From the NCBI GenBank assembly GCA_947650365.1, contig OX393555.1, positions 77,877,995-77,941,994 of the forward strand: a stretch of 64,000 nucleotides of DNA. The letters are read 5' to 3'. Positions 57,755 through 64,000 of the stretch are shown here, piece after piece (the stretch's first letter is position 1; each line of letters begins with the position of its first letter). The notes under the pieces were generated by a model, which ran no database searches, had not been told where the DNA came from, and worked only from the letters and a program-made list of their open reading frames with translations. The translations under genes and the position numbers were made by a program. This DNA comes from Chamaelirium japonicum. Lineage: Eukaryota > Streptophyta > Magnoliopsida > Liliales > Melanthiaceae.

Positions 57755-59786
57755 TAGTCTACATATGTGTGCATGTGTATGCTCGTGAATCGAAAACCCT
57801 AACGGCAATCTTGCGTGATGATTAACTAGCATGCATGTAAATCATTATACTCGCTAGATCTACATGTTAGATTACACATACCTTTCGTACGGATCTTTTA
57901 ACCACGGAGAATTATCTTCTTTGTCGATGGAGACGGAAGATCGTTCGCGAAGATGCCGATGGTACGATTGAAGATATTGCCTTTTTGTTCACCCGATCTC
58001 ACACGATGCACGGAACATCGCTCTCGGATCTCTGAGTGCCTCCGAAGAACGACCCTTCTCCTTCTTCAGAACTCCACGCGAGGAAGACGAAGTTGCAAGC
58101 GGGAAATGGGAGACGGATTAGGGAGAGAACTAGAGAGATGAGAGGGGAGGGGGGTTCGGTTTTTGCATCCATAGGGCCGGCGCCCTATAGCCCTCTTTAT
58201 AGGGCCAGCTTACCCCCTTGGATAAGGATCCAAGGGGATAAAGACCTCCCACAATTATCTCTCCATTATCTCCTTTTTATCTCTCCACGTATTTATCCGT
58301 TTTCCCTATTTTTAGGGCTCAACTTTATCCATTTTAAAGCCCTATCCCTATCTATATGGCCGGCCCTATAGATGAGGGATTCTTATCCCTACATCATAGG
58401 GCCGGCCCTAGCAAGGTGTCCCACTACTAGGGTCGGCCAACAGTGAGGTCCGGCAGAGTGAGGTTTTTACCAAAACGCCCTGACGCCTCATTTTGACCAT
58501 TTCTAGCGTGCGATGCCTAGCGGCCATTACTTAAGTGATATCTACTAGTTACCTACTATTAACTGAGGCCACCGGAGGGTGCCTCTAGCAAAGTCAACTA
58601 GTCAACTCGCAGCACATCCCGGTGCATCGCACCTGTGCAGCGAAGTTCACTTATGGCTAGGGATTACTACGTGCGCCTCTGTACTAGTCTCGGACATAAC
58701 CCTTAGTACTCGCAGTAGTTACGCATCTACCGTGCTCTAGTGCCAAGCACACACGGAACGTATACTTCTTTCTTTCTCCTAGTGCTTATGGTGTTCCGAG
58801 GAGATGGTTCAAGAACCGTACATAATGTTGATAAGGTGGAACAATCAGGGACCGGGGTTCATGGCTTCCAACTCAAGCTCGATCGACACACTGCCCGAGT
58901 GTACCATCGATCCTCTGAGCTCGAGTTAACCTGCATAGCCACCCAGAGTACGACGCAGGCTGCACTCCAATTCACCCGGACTTACTATGTTCTCCATCAT
59001 ACCCCTGCTCTCCGCTTAGTAGTGGTAAACCCGCTGTCCCTCTACTTGATGCCATGATTCACTTCGAGCGGTGGAGACTACCATCAGACTCGAATGATCA
59101 TATGACTTGGTTCCTTCCAGGTTGACCTATACATCGTACCTTTGATTACCCCGTCGAGTAATCGAACCCGGCCAACAGTCAAACTGGTGACCACCAGGCC
59201 TGGGTTTGGTACAGTATAAGTCACACCAAGGAACGCACCTCCCTTCAGGGGTGTGGATGACCTGTAGGAGTGACACGCTAATGCAACGCCAGCCGGGTAA
59301 CCCAGTACACCGTGGTTTTGGATCACTACATACGGATCCTCACACATTGGTGCGCCAAAGCACCACGCAACTGGTTAGTCCATCAGACGTGGTTCCTCAG
59401 GGTTTAGGACCGTTTTACCCTAAGCAGAAACATGGCTTAGTGTACCAGTGTCTGCTCACTGATCTGTACACCGTGTTAGTTCCGTTCAGCCACAGACACT
59501 GTGCCTGGTGATGACCATGGTGAAGACATCCCATGAACTGTCATCGCCAACAGCTTATCATGATGAGGCGACCAACCTGATCATAGCTGCGAACTGATTT
59601 AGGTTATACGGGACTAATCCACTTAGTCTTCAACTCAGTGGACTACCATATAACCATGGCTCTCTGTTCCCTAAAGAACACGTAACTATGTTACGCACCT
59701 ATATGCATCTCATATAATAATAACTATCAATCTTTATTAGACCAAAACATAAAGTTTTACAAGCTTAGAACACATCAATCCTAACA
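57755..59786 (-). repeat. Element 3 5' LTR, second piece
   Basis: Continues the LTR from TAGTCTACATATGTGTGC to CTAACA, matching 44465-46497 with a single one-base length difference. Confidence 0.93.
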
Positions 59787-59791
59787 CTAGG
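59787..59791. repeat. Target-site duplication of element 3 (right)
   Basis: CTAGG, as at 44359-44363. Confidence 0.88.
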
Positions 59792-59987
59792 TCTACACAG
59801 AACTGGTCCACTGGGTCTCCCAAGCATGGATCCTCCATGCGCCTCAGTGGCCTACTGTGTTCCCTAGGGTCCTTTTATTATATGAATATTATCATATACC
59901 AGAGTAGTATTCTAATTAAAGCAATAACCAAAGTCATCTTTATTAATGTTAATACAGAAAATCCACGCTAAGGACACACGAGCTACA
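59792..59987 (-). repeat. Element 4 LTR, third piece
   Basis: TCTACACAGAACTGGTCCAC continues the LTR after element 3. It ends AGCTACA, next to the minus-strand polypurine-like CCAAGTGGGAGATTAT. Confidence 0.82.
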
Positions 59988-62900
59988 ATAATCTCCCACT
60001 TGGCCTAGCGGGGAACAACAGTCTTAACTCCCATGACATCCACGTGCTTCTCAAAAGCCTTGGTCGGTAACGCCTTTGTGAAAGGGTCCCCCATGTTATC
60101 TGCAGACGCCACCTGAGTCACTGCAACCTCCCCTCGCTTCTGCAAGTCCCGGATAATGTAGTATTTTTGCTCGATATGCTTGCTCTTCTGGTGATATCTT
60201 GGCTCCTTGGATTGTGCTACCGCTCCACTATTGTCACAGTAAAGGACAATAGGATCTTGAGCTCCCGGTACGCATCCTAAGTCCGTGAGGAACTTCTTCA
60301 GCCACACCGCCTCCTTAGCTGCTTCGCACGCCGCAACATACTTAGCCTCTGTCGTTGAATCCGCGATGCATCCCTGCTTCACGCTCCTCCAACTGACAGC
60401 TCCTCCGCCTAATGAAAATACAAACCCTGACGTCGATCTCCTGGATTCCGGATCTGACACAAAGTCTTAATCCGTATATCCAATCGGTATCAGTTCCTGT
60501 GAAGAGTAAACTAACTCATAATCTCTCGTCCTATGGAGATACTTGAGTATACTTTTCACAGCAGTCCAGTGCCCTGGACTCGGATTTGACTGATACCTAC
60601 CCATCATGCCTACTGCATAGCATATATCTGGTCTCGTGCACTGCATGGCATACATCAGACTCCCTACAGCCGAAGCATAAGGTATCTTCTGCATCTCTGC
60701 CCTCTCCTCAGGAGTCTTTGGACCCTGATCCTTGGATAACTTCATTCCATGTCTGAATGGAACTAGTCCCTTCTTGGAGTTGTGCATACTGAATCTGACC
60801 AAGATAGTATCTATGTAGGCTGACTGTGACAGCGAGAGAATCTTGTTCTGACGATCTCGAGTTACCTTGATCCCCAGAATATAACTCGCTTCACCCAGGT
60901 CTATTATGTCAAATTGAGAGGATAACCACACCTTCACTGTAGACAACGTTCCAACATCGTTTCCGATGAGCAGGATATCGTCCACGTAAAGCACTAGAAA
61001 AACTACTGCAGTCTTATCGCTCCTTTTATAAACACATGGTTCATCCACGTTCTGTTCAAATCCATAAGACTGGATAGCCTGATCAAAACGCATGTTCCAA
61101 CTTCTGGATGCTTGTTTTAGTCCATAAATGGACCTTTGCAACTTGCACACCAGACCTTCCTGACCTTTTGCGACAAAGCCTGGAGGCTGAGACATGTAGA
61201 TGTCTTCTTCCAAATCCCCATTGAGGAATGCGGTCTTGACGTCCATTTGCCAGATCTTCCAAACATAATGGGCTGCAATGGACAAGAGGATCCGGATAGA
61301 CTTGAGCATAGCCACTGGTGAAAAGGTTTCGTCATAGTCGATCCCTTCTCGCTGGGTATAACCCTTAGCGACTAGTCTAGCTTTGTAAGTCTCAACGGTA
61401 CCATCCGGACCTCTTTTCCTTTTGTACACCCACTTACACCCAACAGGTTTAATGTTGTGAGGTGGTGTTACAAGTGTCCAGACTGAATTTTAGGACATCG
61501 ATGTCAGTTCTGCCTCCATGGCTTCCTGCCATGCTGCATTTTCAGAGGATACCATCGCTTTGTCATAGTTCAGAGGATCATCCTCCTGAAACTCTGGATC
61601 TACCATAAAGGCTTCTCCAATGTATCTATCAGGAGCACTTGTGGTCCTCCCACAGCGATAAGCCTGCGGTGGTTCCATAGGAGTCGATTCTACAGTATCG
61701 TTTATCTTAGTGGTATCGGCTCCCACTATGTTTTCTGTCTGCGTACTCCCATCAGTACCAAGCAATTCTTCAAGAACTACTTTACTGGTGGGCTTATGGT
61801 CTATTAAATAATCCTGCTCCAGGAATACGGCGTTCGTCGAGATGACAACCTTTCTATCCTCAGGATCATAAAATAAACCACCCTTTGTCCCTTTTGGATA
61901 CCCAACGAACAAACATACCTTTGTTTTTGACTCCATCTTATCTCGCTTGTCCTTCCGTACATGTGCTGGACAACCCCAAATCCTAAAGTACTGTAGGCTT
62001 GGCTTTCGCTTCAACCACAGCTCCCAAGGAGTTAGGGGTACTGACTTTGATAGAACAAAGTTCAAAGTATATGCTGCCGTCTCTAGGGCATATCCCCAAA
62101 AACTAGGTGGCAATGTTGCATAACTCATCATAGTCCGAACCATGTCTAACAAAGTTCTGTTTCTCCTCTCAGATACACCATTCTGTTGTGGTGTCCCTAG
62201 TGCAGTCAACTGGGATACGATCCCATGCTCACGCAGGTACCCAATAAATTCATCCGATAGGTATTCGCCTCCTCGATCCGATCAAAGAGACTTGATACTT
62301 TTACCCGTCTACTTTTCTGCTTTAGCTCTGAACTCCTTGAACTCATCAAAGGATTCAGACTTCCGCCGCATTAGGTATATGTATCCAAACCTCAAGTGAT
62401 CATCCGTGAAGGTGATGAAATACTCGAAGCCTCCTATGGCACGGACACTTATGGGCCCACATACATCAGTGTGTACCAACTCCAATACCTCCTTAGATCG
62501 CTACCTTTGACTCGGAAAGACCTTTTAGTCATCTTGCCTTCCAGGCAAGACTCACACGTCGGTAGGCTTTCTGAAACATCTGGACTTAAGAGTCCTACCT
62601 TAACCAACCTGTGAATCCTGTCTGAGGCTATGTGTCCAAGCCTTAGATGCCAAAGGAGTGTTGGATTATCTAAGGGATTTTTCCTTCTAGATGAATTAAT
62701 CATACAAGCTTCAGTTATGTTATCCTGCTTATGATTGGAGTTAATTACATAGAGACCATTCTGTATCTTTCCCTTACAAACAAAGGAACCATTCAATTTA
62801 ATTGATACACCAGAAGCATCAAATAAAACTGAAAAACCTTCATTATTCAATAAGGAAACAGAAATTAAATTTCGTCTCAAGGACGGTACATAAAGTATGT

Positions 62901-63972
62901 CTCTAAGTAATAAACTTTTTCCATCAAGGAACTGCAAGATGACATCTTCAACTGCTTCAGCCTCTGCCACGGCCTCAGTTCCCATGCTTAGGATTATCTC
63001 CCCATCACCCAGTTTTCTTGTCTCCTTGAACCCCTGCAAATTATTGCAAGCATGGTTAGTGGAACCAGAATCCACAATCCATGAGACTGGAGAACAACTG
63101 GATGCTACTAGGGATTCCACTATGTGGATTTGAGATATACCTGTCTCAGCCTTCTTGGGAGCCGTGCGGCAGTCGCCCTTCCAGTGCCCCATCTTGCTGC
63201 ATTGGAAACATTTTCCTTTGCGCTTCACCGGACCATTCTGCTTAGGAACCTGCAACTGCACCTGGCCCATCTTCACGGGCTTCTTAGACTTTCTTTTCTG
63301 AAACTTGCCTTTGGCTTTCAGAGAAGAATTCCGCTCTACGTTCAGGGATTGGGCTCCTACCTTCATCCCGTCCTCTGCCGCCTGGAGCGCCGCTAGGAGC
63401 TCTACGTTAGACATCTCCAACCGGTTAAGGTTGAAGTTGGTAACGAAGCCCTCAAACGCTCCTGACAGAGACGCGAGAAAAATATCGGTCTGGATCTCTG
63501 CATCCAAGATGACATCGAAGGAACCAAGCTCGTTCACATAGCCAAACAACTTCAGCATATGATCCCGAACTAAAGTCCCCTCTGCCATCTTCGTGGACAC
63601 CAATTTCTTGATGGTCAGGTAACGAGTTACCCGACTACGACCCTCGAACATTTCCTTCAGGTAGAGCATCATGTCTGAAGCAAAGGCCATGTCTTCGACT
63701 TGCTTCTTAAGGACGGTCTGCAAGGATGCCACTATATAGCACTTGCACATCTCATCAGCATCTAGCCAGTCTTTCCATTCCTTTAACTGGGCCTCAGTTG
63801 CACTTGGTCCCGGCATGGCCGGTTGAAGGGTACTTAGGGCAATTGTGTGTTTGCCAACCCTTAGGACGAGCATCAGGTTACGCTTCCAGTCCTCGTAGTT
63901 TGGTCCCGTAAGTTTGTTATCATTAAGTATGGAGGCAAGGGGGTCGAGCTTGGTCATGATTTCTGTAAACAA
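59988..63972 (-). pseudogene. gag-pol of element 4
   Basis: Same order as element 3. Gag starts at 63972 (MFTEIMTKLDPLASILND) with zinc knuckle CFQCSKMGHWKGDC, protease (SWIVDSGSTNHACN) and GAG-pre-integrase (62449-63972). Integrase parts lie at 61490-62209, RT at 60467-61429 ([12 protein letters not shown]) and RNase H at 60005-60460 (SRRSTSGFVFSLGG). A fossil with about four breaks. Confidence 0.92.
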
Positions 63973-64000
63973 TGGTTCAAAGCAAAATTAGGGTTTACCA

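Larger units (their letters stand above)
44364..59786 (-). mobile_element. Element 3: Ty1/copia retrotransposon carrying a LINE in its 5' LTR
   Basis: LTRs of 2134 and 2133 bases (44364-46497; 52220-52320 plus 57755-59786), a perfect 5-base target duplication, a methionine-tRNA-type primer site and a polypurine tract define the element. Integrase before RT makes it Ty1/copia. The two LTRs differ at roughly 54 positions (2.5%), about one million years at usual rates (inference). About four breaks in the coding region. The unusually long leader (about 50471-52205) has no recognised gene. It is inserted in the LTR of its sister, element 4. Confidence 0.92.
35441..64000 (-). mobile_element. Element 4: Ty1/copia retrotransposon, right end outside window, twice interrupted
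   Basis: Its left LTR starts TGTTTGAATTGGATCCGC at 35441 and ends GCTACA at 59987. It is interrupted by element 2 (36424-43583) and element 3 (44364-59786). Gag, protease, integrase, RT and RNase H follow on the minus strand (63972 to 60005). The right LTR is beyond the window. It is a sister family of element 3: the LTRs align throughout (for example GCCAGCCGGGTAACCCA in both), with obvious divergence. Looks broken, with about four breaks in the coding part besides the insertions. It must be older than its two passengers. Confidence 0.87.

Overview
The window is nuclear DNA from a flowering plant. One recognisable host gene, a spliced copy of the mitochondrial CBS-domain gene CBSX3, sits among transposable elements typical of angiosperms: Tat-like Ty3/gypsy, Ty1/copia, a Cassandra-type LTR, an L1-type LINE, a tRNA-derived SINE, a hAT transposon and many MITE-like inverted repeats. 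The sequence alone does not settle the plant order.

Layout. 1-12178: a Tat-like gypsy element on the minus strand. It carries a minisatellite built on a palindrome and a plus-strand (antisense) intron-containing gene between pol and the 3' LTR. 12540-13290: an old copia fragment. 13445-13646: a SINE. 15019-26447: CBSX3 on the minus strand. Its five coding exons total 621 bases (206 codons plus stop) but span 11.4 kb, because introns 2 and 3 are filled with about 27 inverted-repeat elements, most of them sitting on (TA)n or (GA)n microsatellites. 26930-27450: a copia 3' end remnant. About 28487-32757: a decayed hAT transposon. 33592-33890: pyrimidine and G-rich simple sequence. 35114-35392: a solo LTR with a 5S rRNA-like segment.

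35441 to the right edge is a nested stack. A copia element (element 4, minus strand) running past the window edge has its left LTR split twice. The first split is by a gag-only Tat-like element (element 2, 36424-43583, duplication ATCTC). The second is by a sister copia element (element 3, 44364-59786, duplication CTAGG). The right LTR of element 3 is in turn split by a LINE (52321-57740, 14-base duplication). LTR comparisons give about 2.5% divergence for elements 2 and 3, and 2 differences in the 244 comparable bases of element 1.

The host gene and the repeats look functionally separate. The main biological interest lies in three places: the microsatellite-anchored inverted repeats that swell CBSX3 introns and share an internal palindromic module although their ends differ; the gag-only element, whose gag and primer-binding site match those of the complete Tat-like element 36 kb away; and the antisense gene and palindromic minisatellite in element 1. 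All retrovirus-like elements are treated as fossils.
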